Shown here in pieces: positions 10,105 to 25,156 of a stretch of DNA of 64,000 bases. Within the stretch, counting starts at the first letter, position 1. Each line of letters opens with the position of its first letter. A model generated the notes under the pieces. That model was not told the origin of the DNA, did not search any database, and saw nothing but the letters and a program-made list of their open reading frames with translations. The stretch is from positions 1-64,000 of the forward strand of contig NZ_LXWK01000020.1 of NCBI RefSeq assembly GCF_001669775.1, read 5' to 3'. The position numbers and the translations under genes were made by a program. Source of the stretch: Rheinheimera sp. SA_1 (GTDB lineage Bacteria; Pseudomonadota; Gammaproteobacteria; Enterobacterales; Alteromonadaceae).

Positions 10105-10122
10105 GCCACCACAGGATTTGAA

Positions 10123-11076
10123 GTGACTCCACTACGTATTATTTTTGCCGGTACGCCGGATTTTGCCGCCCGCCATTTACAAGCATTACTTGATTCTGAA
10201 CATCAAGTCATCGCTGTATATAGTCAACCGGATCGCCCTGCTGGCCGTGGTCAGCAATTACAAGCCAGCCCGGTGAAGCAACTGGCGTTGGCACACGAAA
10301 TTCCGGTATATCAGCCAAAATCACTGAAAAAATCCAAAGCGCAGGCTGAACTCGCCAATCTCGACGCTGATTTAATGGTGGTCGTAGCCTACGGTTTAAT
10401 TCTGCCAGCCGTGGTTTTGCAAACGCCAAAGCTTGGCTGTATTAACGTGCATGGCTCGTTGTTACCCCGCTGGCGTGGAGCCGCTCCGATCCAACGCTCT
10501 TTATGGGCAGGTGACTTAGACACCGGCGTCACCATCATGCAAATGGACGAAGGCCTCGATACCGGCGCCATGCTGAGTATCGCCAGCTTAGCCATTACGG
10601 CTACCGACACTTCGGCCAGCCTCTACGACAAACTGGCGGACATTGGTCCCAAAGCACTGTTACAGGCGCTGACTGATTTACCTGCCCTGCAACAGCAGGC
10701 CAAAGCACAAAACGATTTATTGGCGAGCTACGCTGAAAAGCTGAGTAAAGAGGAAGCGTTACTCGATTTTAATAAACCAGCCGCGGCGCTAGAGCGTGAA
10801 ATCCGAGCTTTTAATCCTTGGCCGGTGAGCTATCTGCAGCTCGGTGCACAACAGTTGAAAATCTGGCAAGCGCGGGTTGAACCGGTACACGCCAATGCCG
10901 CGCCAGGGACTGTTTTAAGCGCAGATAAAAAAGGCATCGCCATTGCAACAGCAGAAGGCGTGCTGGTGCTGCAACAACTGCAACCTCCAGGCAAAAAAGC
11001 CATGGCGGCCGCCGATTTTTTAAATGGTCGCGCTGATTGGTTTCCGGTTGGCAGCCTGGTCGGAGTCACACCATGA
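10123..11076 (+). CDS. fmt: methionyl-tRNA formyltransferase
   Basis: Fmt transfers formyl from 10-formyl-THF to Met-tRNAfMet. The 317-residue protein has the N-terminal formyltransferase domain with the [13 protein letters not shown] catalytic segment (112-124, including the HGSLLP His) and the C-terminal OB-like domain. It starts with GTG at 10123; AGGA at 10112-10115 supports this start. Its stop overlaps the rsmB ATG (ATGA), indicating coupling. Confidence 0.96.
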   Translation: MTPLRIIFAGTPDFAARHLQALLDSEHQVIAVYSQPDRPAGRGQQLQASPVKQLALAHEIPVYQPKSLKKSKAQAELANLDADLMVVVAYGLILPAVVLQTPKLGCINVHGSLLPRWRGAAPIQRSLWAGDLDTGVTIMQMDEGLDTGAMLSIASLAITATDTSASLYDKLADIGPKALLQALTDLPALQQQAKAQNDLLASYAEKLSKEEALLDFNKPAAALEREIRAFNPWPVSYLQLGAQQLKIWQARVEPVHANAAPGTVLSADKKGIAIATAEGVLVLQQLQPPGKKAMAAADFLNGRADWFPVGSLVGVTP

Positions 11077-12371
11077 CAGCCAACTTAAGGGCTGTCGCAG
11101 CCACTTGCTGTTATCAGGTGGTAGATCAGGGCAAATCGCTTTCTGATGTGTTACCCAAAGCACAATTTCAATTTCCGCTGCCCGCCGACAAAGCCTTGCT
11201 GCAAGAAATTTGTTTTGGTGTGTTGCGGTATTTGCCACAACTGGATTTTGTCTGCCAGCAATTGATGGCCAAGCCGCTGATTAAACAACTGCGGCCATTA
11301 CAGTTTTTGATTTATGTCGGCATTTATCAGCTGAAATTTCTGCGTATTCCTGATCACGCCGCCGTTGGTGAAACAGTGGAAGCGGCCCGTGCCTTAAAAG
11401 GCGAGTCGATGACCAAGCTGATCAACGGTGTGCTACGCTCGGTGCAACGTAAACCGGAACTGTTTGATGTCAGTCAGGCGCCACTTTCGGTGCAAACCAA
11501 CCATCCTTCTTGGCTGGTGCAGTCGCTGCAAGCCGCTTATCCGGAGCAGTGGCAAGCGGTGATTGACGCCAACCAGCAAAAAGCACCGTTGTGGCTGCGG
11601 GTCAATATTCAGCGTTGCAGTATCAATCAGTTTTGTCAGACCTTGACCGATGCCGGTATCGCCTTTACTCAGCCGCAACCACAAATGCCACAGGCTATTT
11701 TGCTGGAACAAGCGATTGATGTAACAGTATTACCTGGCTATCACGAAGGTTGGTTTGCGGTTCAGGATGTTGCAGCGCAATATGCGGCGCAGTTTTTAGC
11801 ACCGGAAAATTCCGACAGCATACTGGACGCTTGCTGCGCACCAGGGGGTAAAACCGGCCATTTGCTGGAGCTGGCGCCACAATCCCAGGTACTGGCTTTG
11901 GATAAAGACCCGCAACGATTGGTGCGGGTTCGCGAAAATTTACTGCGCTTAGGCCATCAGGCCGAAGTCAAAGCCGGGGATGCAGCCACACCAAAACAAT
12001 GGTGGGATGGCGAACTTTATGACCGCATCTTACTGGATGTGCCTTGTTCAGCGACTGGGGTGATCCGGCGTCATCCGGATATCCGCTGGCTAAGAAAGTC
12101 TGCTGATATTGCAGCACTCGCTACCTTGCAACAACAAATTCTGATCCAGATCTGGCCGTTACTGAAACCAGGCGGCACTTTGCTGTACGCCACATGTAGT
12201 GTGTTACCGCAGGAAAACCAACAGCAAATCGCGCAGTTTTTAGCCCATCATCAGGACGCAATTCCGGTTGCACTGGGTTTGAGCATCAACGACAGCCAAT
12301 GGCAAATTCTGCCCGGTGAACAAAGTGCAGATGGCTTCTTTTACGCCAAGCTGCAGAAAAAGGCGAACTGA
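11073..12371 (+). CDS. rsmB: 16S rRNA (cytosine-967-C5)-methyltransferase RsmB
   Basis: RsmB methylates C967 of 16S rRNA. The 432-residue product has an N-terminal NusB-like domain (about 1-135), then the Rossmann methyltransferase domain with SAM-binding [15 protein letters not shown], the catalytic VPCSATG motif and the second conserved Cys in [11 protein letters not shown]. The ATG at 11073 overlaps the fmt stop, and upstream in-frame codons lie inside fmt. The rsmB stop TGA overlaps the trkA ATG by one base. Confidence 0.96.
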   Translation: MTANLRAVAATCCYQVVDQGKSLSDVLPKAQFQFPLPADKALLQEICFGVLRYLPQLDFVCQQLMAKPLIKQLRPLQFLIYVGIYQLKFLRIPDHAAVGETVEAARALKGESMTKLINGVLRSVQRKPELFDVSQAPLSVQTNHPSWLVQSLQAAYPEQWQAVIDANQQKAPLWLRVNIQRCSINQFCQTLTDAGIAFTQPQPQMPQAILLEQAIDVTVLPGYHEGWFAVQDVAAQYAAQFLAPENSDSILDACCAPGGKTGHLLELAPQSQVLALDKDPQRLVRVRENLLRLGHQAEVKAGDAATPKQWWDGELYDRILLDVPCSATGVIRRHPDIRWLRKSADIAALATLQQQILIQIWPLLKPGGTLLYATCSVLPQENQQQIAQFLAHHQDAIPVALGLSINDSQWQILPGEQSADGFFYAKLQKKAN

Positions 12372-13747
12372 TGAAAATCATTATCTTAGGCGCAGGTCAG
12401 GTCGGTGCAACTTTGGCAGAAAACCTGGTCGGTGAAGAAAACGATATTACCGTGGTTGATATCAACGCCGACAAATTACGGGCACTGCAGGACAAACTGG
12501 ATTTACAGGTGGTGCATGGTCATAGTGCCCACCCGGATATTCTGAAAAAAGCCGGCGCTGAAGATGCCGATATGATAATTGCTGTGACCAACAGCGATGA
12601 AGTGAATATTGTCGCTTGTCAGGTCGCTTACAGTATTTTTAACACGCCGACTAAAGTGGCGCGTATTCGTACCAATCAATACATCAAATACCGCGACCAG
12701 CTGTTTAACAAAGATGATATGCCGGTCGATCATTTTATCGCCCCGGAAACTCTGGTCACTGACTATATCCGCCGTTTGATTGATTACCCAGGTGCATTGC
12801 AAGTTGTTGAATTTGCTGGTGGTTTGGTAAGTTTGGTTGCAGTGAAAGCCTATTACGGCGGTTTACTGGTCGGTCACGCCCTATCGACTTTACGTGAACA
12901 TATGCCACATATTGATGCCCGGGTCGCCGCCATTTACCGTCGCGGTCATGCCATCAAGCCGATTGGCACCACCATTATCGAAGCCGACGACGAAGTATTT
13001 TTTGTTGCTGCCACCAAGCACATTCGTGCAGTGATGAGTGAACTGCAAAAGCTTGAATCGAGTTACCGCCGCATCATGATTGCTGGTGGCGGTAATGTTG
13101 GTTTTGGTCTGGCGAAAGCGCTGGAAAAAACCCACAGCGTAAAACTGATTGAACGCAGCAAAGAGCGGGCGGAATTTTTATCCAGCGCGCTGGAAAATAC
13201 CGTGGTGTATGCCGGTGATGCTTCTGATCCTGAATTATTGCAGGAAGAAAATATCGATCAGGTGGACGTGTTTTTAGCCGTGACCAATGATGATGAAGCC
13301 AACATTATGTCGGCAATGCTGGCCAAACGGATGGGCGCGCAGAAAACCATGGTGCTGATTAAACGTGGTGCTTATGTCGATTTGCTGCAAGGCGGCGAAG
13401 TCGATATTGCCGTATCACCACAACAAGCCACGATTTCAGCATTGTTAACCCATGTGCGCCGCGGCGATATAGTGAATGTTTATTCGCTGCGCCGCGGTGC
13501 CGCTGAAGCGATTGAAGCGATAGCCCATGGCGATAAAACCACTTCAAAAGTTGTTGGCTTGTCGATAGGTAAAATTAAACTGCCACCAGGTTGCACCATC
13601 GGCGCTATCGTCCGTGGTGATGAAGTGATGATTGCCCACGACAGCACCGTGATTGAAACGGACGACCATGTCATTTTGTTCCTGGTGGATAAAAAATTCA
13701 TCGGCGAAGTGGAACGGTTGTTCCAGGTGAGTGCGATTTTTATCTGA
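12371..13747 (+). CDS. trkA: Trk potassium uptake NAD-binding protein TrkA
   Basis: TrkA is the cytoplasmic regulatory ring of Trk K+ uptake channels. The 458-residue protein contains two repeats of an NAD-binding RCK-N Rossmann domain, starting [13 protein letters not shown] near residue 7 and [14 protein letters not shown] near 237, each followed by an RCK-C domain. It is the last gene of def-fmt-rsmB-trkA. The membrane partner TrkH is not in this window. Confidence 0.97.
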   Translation: MKIIILGAGQVGATLAENLVGEENDITVVDINADKLRALQDKLDLQVVHGHSAHPDILKKAGAEDADMIIAVTNSDEVNIVACQVAYSIFNTPTKVARIRTNQYIKYRDQLFNKDDMPVDHFIAPETLVTDYIRRLIDYPGALQVVEFAGGLVSLVAVKAYYGGLLVGHALSTLREHMPHIDARVAAIYRRGHAIKPIGTTIIEADDEVFFVAATKHIRAVMSELQKLESSYRRIMIAGGGNVGFGLAKALEKTHSVKLIERSKERAEFLSSALENTVVYAGDASDPELLQEENIDQVDVFLAVTNDDEANIMSAMLAKRMGAQKTMVLIKRGAYVDLLQGGEVDIAVSPQQATISALLTHVRRGDIVNVYSLRRGAAEAIEAIAHGDKTTSKVVGLSIGKIKLPPGCTIGAIVRGDEVMIAHDSTVIETDDHVILFLVDKKFIGEVERLFQVSAIFI

Positions 13748-13759
13748 AACACCGGCTCG

Positions 13760-13797
13760 CCTTCACTGCAGTTATGCGTTTCAGCAGGCAGTGAAGG
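13760..13797 (+). terminator. hairpin after trkA
   Basis: A 10-bp perfect stem CCTTCACTGC / GCAGTGAAGG with an 18-nt loop, followed by a short TTT. Likely end of the def-fmt-rsmB-trkA transcript, although the T-run is weak. Confidence 0.5.
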
Positions 13798-13876
13798 TTT
13801 CGGCCAGACAAATTTTTGAAATTGCTCCGCAGAGCCGATACCATATCGGCTTGTTTAATACTCTGGAAGCCGGTTG

Positions 13877-14125
13877 ATGCAGCATTTATTCAGTTCAGCC
13901 AATCAACATCTTGACGCCTTGGGCTTGCGCTGCCCGGAGCCGGTGATGATGGTACGTCTGACGATCCGTAAGATGCAAGCCGGTGAAACGCTGCTGATTA
14001 TCGCCGACGATCCGGCGACCACCCGTGATATTCCGGCGTTTTGTCGGTTTATGGATCACGAACTGATTGCCAGCGACACTACCACTTTACCCTACCGATA
14101 TCTGCTGAAAAAAAACGCAGGATAA
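13877..14125 (+). CDS. tusA: TusA-like sulfurtransferase
   Basis: The 82-residue protein has the TusA/SirA fold, with [16 protein letters not shown] placing the catalytic Cys in the CPxP motif. TusA relays persulfide sulfur from IscS for 2-thiouridine at tRNA wobble positions; other TusA-like proteins serve other sulfur routes, so the role is inferred. GGAAG (13865-13869) supports the ATG at 13877, immediately preceded by an in-frame TTG. The next gene encodes a diguanylate cyclase; a functional link is not evident. Confidence 0.88.
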   Translation: MQHLFSSANQHLDALGLRCPEPVMMVRLTIRKMQAGETLLIIADDPATTRDIPAFCRFMDHELIASDTTTLPYRYLLKKNAG

Positions 14126-14188
14126 GCTTGTTATTTCAACATTCAGGTCGCAAAATCGAAGCTATTCACCGCTCAAGGATGGCCAGCA

Positions 14189-15235
14189 TTGGTATTGCTC
14201 AGAACTGTTTCCAGCAAAGCTGCTTCGATTGACTCCATCCGCCGCCGTTATATTCTGCTGTTTGTAAGTTACATCACCTCACTGATTATGCTATTGCTTG
14301 GTTTCAAGCATCTGCTTAGCGAAGACTATTTGTTGCAGGCTATTTTATTTGGCTGCTCCTTTGCGTTTCTGGCCAACGTTGCCTGGTTTCATGCCAGTAA
14401 CGAATTGGATAAAGCTTGCGGGATAGAAACGGTACTGGTCGGGCTTTTTGTACTGGGGCTGGTGTACCACGGCGGTTATCAAAACACTGCGCTGTATTGG
14501 GTGTTTCCATTTCCTGCGATTATTTTTGGCTTACTTGGCCCCAGAGTTGGCATCCAGATCAATGGCTTGTTGGTGCTGGTGCTGATGGTCATGCTCTATC
14601 AGCCTGATTTGATTGTAGCGCAGTATAAAAATGCCGAAATCTCCCGCTTTATGGCTTCAATGGCGACTGTGATTGCCGTCGGCTGGATTAACGAGCACTT
14701 TCGCGAGCGTAGCCACAATGCCATGGCGCTGCTACAACGCAGCAAAGAAACTCAAGCCAATACCGACGCTTTGACGCACTTAGCCAATCGCCGTTTTGTC
14801 GATGAAGTACTACCGCAGCATTTTGCACTGCAACCTGAGCACTTTTTTCCGCTGGCGGTGATCATCGCCGACTTAGACCACTTTAAACATATCAACGACA
14901 GTTTTGGCCATGACCAAGGCGATTTAGTGTTGCAGCAAGTGGCCATGTTGTTCCGGCAAAAACTACGAACTGAAGATATTGCCTGTCGTTATGGCGGCGA
15001 AGAATTTTTATTATTGCTACCCAAAACCAGTCAAAACGATGCCACCCGGGTTGCCGATAAAATTCGGGCCGGCATTGCCCAGCGCCGGCTGCTGACAGAG
15101 CATCCGGATTTAGTCATTACCTGTAGTTTTGGGGTGGCATTGGCACAGGATGAAAGTGAGTTTTTGCAGGCGGTGAAACTTGCGGATCAGCGTTTATATC
15201 TTTCAAAATCGAACGGCCGGAATCAGGTGAATTGA
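14189..15235 (+). CDS. membrane diguanylate cyclase (GGDEF)
   Basis: The N-terminal half (about residues 15-175) contains around six hydrophobic helices with no recognised sensor domain. A short linker leads to a C-terminal GGDEF domain. The active-site motif is GGEEF in RYGGEEFLLLL, with an RTED product-inhibition (I-site) motif five residues upstream, so it should be an active, feedback-regulated cyclic-di-GMP synthase. No EAL domain is present. The best start is TTG at 14189 with AGGA about 10 nt upstream; this is tentative because other rare starts are close. The input signal is unknown. Confidence 0.88.
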   Translation: MVLLRTVSSKAASIDSIRRRYILLFVSYITSLIMLLLGFKHLLSEDYLLQAILFGCSFAFLANVAWFHASNELDKACGIETVLVGLFVLGLVYHGGYQNTALYWVFPFPAIIFGLLGPRVGIQINGLLVLVLMVMLYQPDLIVAQYKNAEISRFMASMATVIAVGWINEHFRERSHNAMALLQRSKETQANTDALTHLANRRFVDEVLPQHFALQPEHFFPLAVIIADLDHFKHINDSFGHDQGDLVLQQVAMLFRQKLRTEDIACRYGGEEFLLLLPKTSQNDATRVADKIRAGIAQRRLLTEHPDLVITCSFGVALAQDESEFLQAVKLADQRLYLSKSNGRNQVN

Positions 15236-15288
15236 GGTTGCGGCTTCCGTTACTGCAAGCCTGTACTTTTGGTTGATGCCAATAAAAA

Positions 15289-15323
15289 AGCCAGCACTCT
15301 GTATTCAGCGTGCTGGCTTTTAT
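15289..15323. terminator. terminator between diguanylate cyclase gene and glyS
   Basis: Stem AAAAGCCAGCAC / GTGCTGGCTTTT with a short loop, A-rich before and T-rich after, so it can act in both directions between the two convergent genes. Confidence 0.85.
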
Positions 15324-15338
15324 GTCGTATTACTACTG

Positions 15339-17405
15339 TTATGACTGCAACAGCGAAATATCAGCCACTTGCAGGAAGGCTTGTCGTAATTGATTTAGAA
15401 GCGCCAACCGGTTATTTCGCACCGCCTGATCTTCCACATTAACCATCACCTCATCAAAGAACTGATCGATGACCACCCGAAGCCCGGCCAGTTGTGTCAG
15501 GTTCGCGTTGTAATCACCGGCAGCAACTAAAGCCGTTGCAGCTTGCTGTTGGCTCAGCAGTGCCTGTGCTAAAGCCTGTTCAGCCCCTGCTTGTAACAAA
15601 CTCTGATTAATTGCAGTAGGCAATTCACCTTCCACTTTGGCCAGAATATTCGCCACCCGCTTATTAGCTGCAGCCAAAGCGGTAGCTGCTTCCAATTTAC
15701 GGAACTCCGCCACTGCTTTTACCCGACGGTCAAAATCAGCCGGATTAGTTGGGCGACGAGCCAGTACTGCCTGGATCACATCCACGGCATAACCTTCAGC
15801 TTCGTACCAGGCACGGAATCGGCCTAACATAAACTCCAGCACTTCTTCAGCGACGGTTGCTTGTGTCAGCTTGTCACCGAAGGTGGTTTGGGCATAACCA
15901 ATCACATCCAGCAAATCCAGTGGCAGCTGTTTTTCGACCATAATGCGCAGTGCTCCAATGGCGGCACGACGCAGTGCAAACGGGTCTTTGTCGCCTTTTG
16001 GCGCCTGACCGATACCAAAAATACCGACCAGTGAATCCAATTTATCGGCAATCGCCACCGCGCAACTTTCTAACTGTGCTGGCAAACTGTCGCCGGAAAA
16101 ACGTGGTTTGTATTGCTCGTTCAGCGCAACGGCTACCGCTTCGTGCTCGCCATCGATCCGGGCATAATGCATGCCCATAATGCCCTGCGTTTCCGGGAAC
16201 TCACCGACCATGTTACTCATCAAATCGGTTTTTGATAACAAACCTGCCCGGGTTGCATGCGAAACGTTCGCGCCAATTTTTCCGGCGATATACCCTGACA
16301 GCTGGGCAATTCGCTCGGATTTTTCCCGTAAGGTGCCGAGCTTTTGCTGGAACAATACCGTACCCAGACTTTCCAGCCGATCAGCCAGTTTGGTCTTTTT
16401 ATCCACGCCAAAAAAGAACTGGGCATCGGTTAAACGTGGCCGCACCACTTTTTCGTTACCGGAGATGATCTGGCTTGGGTCCTTGCTGCTGATATTGGCA
16501 ACAAAGATAAATTTATTCAAAAGCTTGCCGCTGTTATCTAACAGCGGGAAGTACTTCTGGTTGTCTTTCATCGTGGAAATCAGCGGCTCAGCTGGCACTT
16601 CCAGGAAACGTTCTTCAAAAGAACCAACCAGCACCACCGGCCATTCCACCAATGACGTCACTTCATCCAGCAGTGCTTCGTCGGTCGCGACAACGCCATT
16701 AAGCGATGCTGCCGTTTTCGCGACTTCTGCGGCAATAAAGGCGCGACGTTTGGCGTAATCCGCAACAACAAAAGCTTGTTCCATTGTCGGTAAATAGGCA
16801 TCAGCATTAGCAATGGCTACCAGCGCCGGAGCGTGGAAACGATGACCATGGGTTTGACGACCGGAGGTTTTACCCAGTACCGTCGCAGGCACCACGTCAT
16901 TGCCATATAGCATCACAATGGTGTGCACCGGGCGGATAAATTCAGCGGTTGAATTACCCCAGCGCATTGGCTTGGCAATGGGTAATTTCGCCAGAGCTGT
17001 ACTTACCACATCCGGTAATAAACTGACCGTTGCGCCGCCGACCACTTTGGCTTTATGCACCAGCCAGGCACCTTTATCAGTTTCAAGCCGTTCGGCTTGT
17101 TCAACTGTGATACCGTTTGAAGCGGCCCAGGCTTGGGCTGCTTTGGTTGCTACACCGCTCGCATCAAAAGCGCCAGCGATGGCAGGACCGCGTTTTTCAA
17201 CGATTTTGTCAGCTTGCTGCGAAGCGAGCTGATTAACACGAACCGCTAAACGACGCGGTGCCGCATACCACTGTGTATCAGAAAATTGCAGACCGAGCTT
17301 ATTGAGTTCATCAACGATGTTCTGCTGGAATGAGGTTGCTAAAGTTTGCAGCGACTTTGGTGGTAACTCTTCAGTACCAATTTCAACGATAAAATCCTGT
17401 ACCAC
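15339..17405 (-). CDS. glyS: glycyl-tRNA synthetase beta subunit
   Basis: GlyS is the large subunit of the alpha2beta2 class II glycyl-tRNA synthetase, carrying tRNA-recognition and HD-like domains. The 688-residue product begins with the conserved [13 protein letters not shown] segment and is essentially the E. coli length. The start is GTG at 17405, preceded by a full AGGAGG at 17412-17417; a longer frame to 17486 would lie inside glyQ. It begins 1 nt beyond the glyQ stop, so the subunits are co-translated. Confidence 0.96.
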   Translation of the reverse strand: MVQDFIVEIGTEELPPKSLQTLATSFQQNIVDELNKLGLQFSDTQWYAAPRRLAVRVNQLASQQADKIVEKRGPAIAGAFDASGVATKAAQAWAASNGITVEQAERLETDKGAWLVHKAKVVGGATVSLLPDVVSTALAKLPIAKPMRWGNSTAEFIRPVHTIVMLYGNDVVPATVLGKTSGRQTHGHRFHAPALVAIANADAYLPTMEQAFVVADYAKRRAFIAAEVAKTAASLNGVVATDEALLDEVTSLVEWPVVLVGSFEERFLEVPAEPLISTMKDNQKYFPLLDNSGKLLNKFIFVANISSKDPSQIISGNEKVVRPRLTDAQFFFGVDKKTKLADRLESLGTVLFQQKLGTLREKSERIAQLSGYIAGKIGANVSHATRAGLLSKTDLMSNMVGEFPETQGIMGMHYARIDGEHEAVAVALNEQYKPRFSGDSLPAQLESCAVAIADKLDSLVGIFGIGQAPKGDKDPFALRRAAIGALRIMVEKQLPLDLLDVIGYAQTTFGDKLTQATVAEEVLEFMLGRFRAWYEAEGYAVDVIQAVLARRPTNPADFDRRVKAVAEFRKLEAATALAAANKRVANILAKVEGELPTAINQSLLQAGAEQALAQALLSQQQAATALVAAGDYNANLTQLAGLRVVIDQFFDEVMVNVEDQAVRNNRLALLNQLRQAFLQVADISLLQS

Positions 17406-17406
17406 G

Positions 17407-18327
17407 TCAGACCTCCTGCGTTTGGTTTTGAGTGCGGCATAACGGGAAGCCAAGCTTCTCGCGTGCTGCGTAATAGGCTTCAGCACAGGCTTTGGCCAGA
17501 GTGCGAACCCGCAGGATATAACGTTGCCGCTCGGTCACAGAAATGGCGTGGCGGGCGTCTAACATATTAAAGGCATGTGAGGCTTTCATCACTTTCTCAT
17601 AAGCCGGCAGCGGTAACCCCAGCTCAATAAGCTTGTGGCTTTCAGCTTCATATTGATCAAAAGCAGCAAACAGCGCAGGCACATCAGCATGTTCGAAGTT
17701 GTAAGTTGATTGCTCAACTTCGTTCTGATGGAACACGTCACCATAAGTGACCCGACCTAGCGGGCCATCAGCCCAGACCAAATCGTAAATACTGTCGACG
17801 CCCTGGATATACATCGCCAGACGCTCTAAACCATAGGTAATTTCGCCGGTCACCGGACGACACTCTAAGCCACCGACCTGCTGGAAATAAGTGAACTGCG
17901 TCACTTCCATACCATTGAGCCACACTTCCCAACCCAGACCCCAGGCACCCAGTGTTGGCGACTCCCAGTTGTCTTCGACAAAACGGATATCGTGCACCAG
18001 TGTATCGATACCCAGTTCGCGTAACGAGCCTAAGTACAAATCCTGAATGTTGTCTGGCGACGGCTTTAAGATGACCTGGAACTGATAATAATGCTGTAAA
18101 CGATTTGGGTTTTCGCCATAACGACCATCGGTCGGGCGACGACATGGCTGCACATAAGCCACGTTGCTCGGCTCTGGGCCTAATGAACGCAGGAAGGTCA
18201 TTGGGTGGAAAGTACCGGCACCCACTTCCATATCCAGCGGCTGGACAATCACACAGCCTTGGCGCGCCCAGTAATCCTGCAATGCCAGGATCAGACCCTG
18301 GAATGTTTGAATATCATACTTGTGCAT
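17407..18327 (-). CDS. glyQ: glycyl-tRNA synthetase alpha subunit
   Basis: GlyQ is the catalytic class II subunit that forms glycyl-adenylate. The 306-residue protein shows the conserved [17 protein letters not shown] start, the [11 protein letters not shown] motif and the [19 protein letters not shown] stretch. ATG at 18327 is preferred over GTG at 18330 because AGGTG lies 7 nt upstream of it. It is the first gene of the glyQS operon; no T-box-like leader is visible in the 210 bp upstream. Confidence 0.96.
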   Translation of the reverse strand: MHKYDIQTFQGLILALQDYWARQGCVIVQPLDMEVGAGTFHPMTFLRSLGPEPSNVAYVQPCRRPTDGRYGENPNRLQHYYQFQVILKPSPDNIQDLYLGSLRELGIDTLVHDIRFVEDNWESPTLGAWGLGWEVWLNGMEVTQFTYFQQVGGLECRPVTGEITYGLERLAMYIQGVDSIYDLVWADGPLGRVTYGDVFHQNEVEQSTYNFEHADVPALFAAFDQYEAESHKLIELGLPLPAYEKVMKASHAFNMLDARHAISVTERQRYILRVRTLAKACAEAYYAAREKLGFPLCRTQNQTQEV

Positions 18328-18498
18328 CACAACGCACCTGCTTAAGAAAAGGACGGAAAAGTATACCTATTTAGCGACGATTTCTGTAGCTTAGAGTGGC
18401 ATTTTCATTGGGTTTTTTACGAATTTGTGCTGTTCTGACATCGACTTGTCTCTGTAAAGAACAGGCTTATTGAAGTCTTTGGGCGATGGCTTCAAAAG

Positions 18499-18522
18499 AA
18501 AAGGCTCCCGCAGGAGCCTTTG
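18499..18522 (-). terminator. gyrB terminator
   Basis: 8-bp stem AAGGCTCC / GGAGCCTT with loop CGCA (18501-18520). On the minus strand it is followed by a T-rich tract, ending the dnaA-dnaN-recF-gyrB transcription unit. Confidence 0.88.
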
Positions 18523-18540
18523 TCATTTATAAACAATACC

Positions 18541-22057
<3,517 letters not shown>

Positions 22058-22070
22058 GCGCGTAAACGAA

Positions 22071-23174
22071 TTACAAACGCATTGGCATCACGACGTACAA
22101 AGCGCCCTGATTACCAACACCTTCGACCAACGAACTCGAGTTGGCGTCACTTAGATGCATAATGACTAAATCGGTTGCTAAGGTGTTTAATACATCCAGC
22201 ACATAACCGACGTTAAAGCCGATTTCCAGTGTATCGCCCTGATACTCAACTTCAATCACTTCTTCCGCTTGTTCATGCTCTGGGTTATTGGCAACAATCT
22301 GCAGCTCACCATTGCTCAAAGTGAAACGCACACCACGGTATTTTTCATTCGACAAAATAGAAGCGCGGACACAAGCGTCTTTTAGCACTGAACGATGCGC
22401 TGTAACTTGCTTTGAGCTGTTGCGTGGCAATACCCGACGATAATCAGGGAAACGACCATCAATCAGTTTGCTGCTGAAACTAAATTGGCTATCAAGCAAC
22501 CGAATATGATTCTGACCTATGGCCAAGCGAATAACCTGATCATCACTAGCCAGTAAACGCATCAACTCCAGCACACCTTTGCGCGGAATGATTACCTGTT
22601 TTTGTTGACCAGCCACCACCGGCAATTCCATCGAACTTAATGCCAGACGATGACCGTCCGTAGCAACAGTTCTTAAAGTACCGTTGTCGACTTCAAACAA
22701 TAAACCGTTCAGGTAATAACGCACGTCCTGATTAGCCATCGAGAATGCAGTATCGTCGAGCAACTTACGCAGTTGCGCCCGGCTCAGTTCAAATTCAACT
22801 TCGCCTTGCCAGGACTCCAGATTTGGATAGTCAGATGCACTTAAAGTGGCAAGGGTAAATTTACTTTTACCGGTACTGACGATGCAGTTATCGCCCTGCA
22901 CCGCAATATGCAACGGCGAACCTTCCGGCAGTGAACGGCAGATATCCAGTAACTTTTTTGCTGGAATGGTCACCCGACCGGTGCTCTGCACCTGCGTCAG
23001 CGGCACCGCAGCAACCAATTCGATTTCTAAATCGGTGCCGGTCAGCGATAACTGATCGGTGGTGACATCTAGCAGGACGTTAGACAAAATAGGCAAGGTA
23101 TGCCGACGTTCAATAGCACCAGATACCATTTGCAGTGGCTTTAGCAGAGTGTCACGGTCAATGAAAAATTGCAT
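22071..23174 (-). CDS. dnaN: DNA polymerase III beta sliding clamp
   Basis: DnaN forms the dimeric ring that tethers polymerases to DNA. The 367-residue protein is full length, with three clamp domains, an N-terminal MQFFIDRDTLLKPLQ start and a C-terminal YVVMPMRL ending that form part of the clamp interface and peptide-binding region. It follows dnaA by 12 bp and is followed by recF, so it is probably part of one operon. Confidence 0.98.
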   Translation of the reverse strand: MQFFIDRDTLLKPLQMVSGAIERRHTLPILSNVLLDVTTDQLSLTGTDLEIELVAAVPLTQVQSTGRVTIPAKKLLDICRSLPEGSPLHIAVQGDNCIVSTGKSKFTLATLSASDYPNLESWQGEVEFELSRAQLRKLLDDTAFSMANQDVRYYLNGLLFEVDNGTLRTVATDGHRLALSSMELPVVAGQQKQVIIPRKGVLELMRLLASDDQVIRLAIGQNHIRLLDSQFSFSSKLIDGRFPDYRRVLPRNSSKQVTAHRSVLKDACVRASILSNEKYRGVRFTLSNGELQIVANNPEHEQAEEVIEVEYQGDTLEIGFNVGYVLDVLNTLATDLVIMHLSDANSSSLVEGVGNQGALYVVMPMRL

Positions 23175-23186
23175 AACCTTTCCCTA

Positions 23187-24557
23187 TTAAGACGACAACG
23201 TCCGAATCAAATTCTGAAAATCTTCTTTAATTTCATGAGTTTCTTCTTTGAGTGACTCAATCTTGCGCACTGCATGCAACACTGTTGTATGGTCACGCCC
23301 ACCAAAAGCATCGCCAATTTCCGGCAAGCTGTGGTTAGTCAGCTCTTTTGATAACGCCATTGCCATTTGTCGTGGCCTGGCCACCGAACGCGAGCGGCGT
23401 TTTGACAATAAATCAGCCACCCGGATTTTATAGTACTCAGCAACGGTTTTTTGAATATTCTCGATGGTCACCAGTTTGTCCTGCAGCGCCAGTAGATCGC
23501 GCAGCGACTCGCGGACAAAATCAATGGTGATCGGCCGGCCCGTGAAGTTGGCATTGGCCGTGATACGGTTTAATGCACCCTCCAATTCCCTAACATTGGA
23601 ACGAAGACGTTTTGCGACGAAAAATGCCACTTCCTCCGGTAACCGGATATTATTTTCCTGGGCTTTTCGCATCAGGATCGCGACCCGGGTTTCCAGCTCA
23701 GGTGGCTCGATCGCGATAGTTAAACCCCAGCCAAATCGGCTTTTTAGCCGCTCTTCAACACCGTCGATTTCTTTTGGATAACGGTCAGAAGTTAAAATGA
23801 TCTGCTGATTACCTTCAAGCAAGGCATTGAAAGTATGAAAGAATTCTTCTTGCGAACGATCTTTTTTGGCAAAAAACTGAATATCATCGATGAGCAAAGC
23901 GTCAACGGATCGGTAATACCGCTTAAATTCTTCAATAGCATTATTTTGCAGCGCTTTAACCATATCCTGCACAAATCGCTCTGAGTGCATATAGATGACT
24001 TTCGCGTCTGGTTTTTTCGCCAGAATGCCGTTACCGACCGCATGTAATAAGTGAGTTTTACCAAGACCAGTGCCACCATAAATAAACAGTGGGTTGTAAG
24101 CGGTTCCTGGATTGTCGGCGACCTGACTGGCCGCAGCGCGCGCCAACTGGTTCGATTTACCTTCAACAAAGTTGTCAAAGGTATAATTGGCACGAACATT
24201 ACTGCGGGCAATAGTTTTTGGTGCTGGTTCAGCGACTTCTGCCGTTTGTACCGCCTGAGTAGGTGCTATATGGTTGGTTCGCGCAGGTACCGGGGCTTTG
24301 ACGGCCTTTTGACTGCTGCCGACTTCAAACCGCAGGCGTGGTGCATGATCGCCACAATAATCATGGATCAGTTCATTGATCCGATTCAGGTATTTGTCCC
24401 GAACCCAATCGAGCACAAAGCGGTTTGGTGCAAATAAGGTAAGCGCATCATGAGAACTGTCGGCTTGCAATGGCCGGATCCACATGCTGAATTGCTGTGC
24501 GGGCAATTCAGACTGGAGTGCTTCAAGGCAATTTTGCCAGACTGACTGATACACCAT
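23187..24557 (-). CDS. dnaA: chromosomal replication initiator DnaA
   Basis: DnaA binds 9-mer boxes at oriC and opens the origin. The 456-residue protein has the N-terminal DnaB-interaction domain, a variable linker (about 85-120), the AAA+ domain with Walker A GGTGLGKT (161-168) and Walker B LLIDDIQF, and the C-terminal domain IV with the DnaA signature around [15 protein letters not shown]. The start may be ATG 24557 or the next codon GTG 24554, which is better spaced from GGAG. Two consensus DnaA boxes lie upstream, consistent with autoregulation. The oriC it serves is most likely at about 32.9-33.2 kb. Confidence 0.98.
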   Translation of the reverse strand: MVYQSVWQNCLEALQSELPAQQFSMWIRPLQADSSHDALTLFAPNRFVLDWVRDKYLNRINELIHDYCGDHAPRLRFEVGSSQKAVKAPVPARTNHIAPTQAVQTAEVAEPAPKTIARSNVRANYTFDNFVEGKSNQLARAAASQVADNPGTAYNPLFIYGGTGLGKTHLLHAVGNGILAKKPDAKVIYMHSERFVQDMVKALQNNAIEEFKRYYRSVDALLIDDIQFFAKKDRSQEEFFHTFNALLEGNQQIILTSDRYPKEIDGVEERLKSRFGWGLTIAIEPPELETRVAILMRKAQENNIRLPEEVAFFVAKRLRSNVRELEGALNRITANANFTGRPITIDFVRESLRDLLALQDKLVTIENIQKTVAEYYKIRVADLLSKRRSRSVARPRQMAMALSKELTNHSLPEIGDAFGGRDHTTVLHAVRKIESLKEETHEIKEDFQNLIRTLSS

Positions 24558-24630
24558 ATCTCCAAAAGCCCCGAATAATTATTATTTAGCAAGGCAGGCG
24601 TTATGCAAAGACCGGCATTATGGTCTGATC

Positions 24631-24639
24631 TTATCCACA
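24631..24639 (+). promoter_or_regulatory. DnaA box upstream of dnaA
   Basis: Exact consensus TTATCCACA in the 445-bp dnaA-rpmH intergenic region, 74 bp from the dnaA start. Suggests autoregulation of dnaA. Confidence 0.75.
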
Positions 24640-24719
24640 ACTGCAATATTGACTTTTTGAAAAATGCTTCATTTGGCCAAGATATAAGGCATCTATTTGT
24701 TTTTAAACAAATAATAACC

Positions 24720-24725
24720 ATTATA
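24720..24725 (-). promoter_or_regulatory. candidate dnaA promoter -10
   Basis: Minus-strand TATAAT in an A/T-rich tract upstream of dnaA. No good -35 is seen at normal spacing, so this is tentative. Confidence 0.35.
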
Positions 24726-24823
24726 CAAATTGATAATACCGAAAGAATTGCAAAGACGATTCGGAAATATCAGGGAGATAAAAAGCATTTAATTCACATT
24801 TTATCCCGTGGCAGACGCCAGCC

Positions 24824-24832
24824 TGTGGAAAA
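24824..24832 (-). promoter_or_regulatory. second DnaA box in dnaA-rpmH region
   Basis: Minus-strand TTTTCCACA fits TTWTNCACA. With the box at 24631 it brackets the dnaA upstream region. The rest of the intergenic stretch is A/T-rich with no other recognised element beyond the rpmH promoter. Confidence 0.6.
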
Positions 24833-24888
24833 CTCTGACTGATCAGCGCAAATACAAGGATCGGATCGTTATTTAACCAAGGATCGCA

Positions 24889-24917
24889 TTGACAAGCACC
24901 CACTTAATCCTTAAAAT
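24889..24917 (+). promoter_or_regulatory. rpmH promoter
   Basis: TTGACA (24889-24894), 17-bp spacer and TAAAAT (24912-24917), a near-consensus sigma70 promoter about 85 bp upstream of rpmH. It likely drives rpmH-rnpA-yidD-yidC. Confidence 0.82.
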
Positions 24918-24969
24918 TCGCGCTCTTTTGAAATCGCTGCGTTTTGGTACTTTACTAAAACACAGATAA

Positions 24970-25137
<168 letters not shown>

Positions 25138-25156
25138 TCAGATTATAAAGCGCTGC

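Noticed and set aside
16171-16758. 195-codon open frame on the plus strand opposite glyS
   Set aside because: Antisense to a full-length conserved synthetase gene and Ser/Thr-rich with no recognisable domain.
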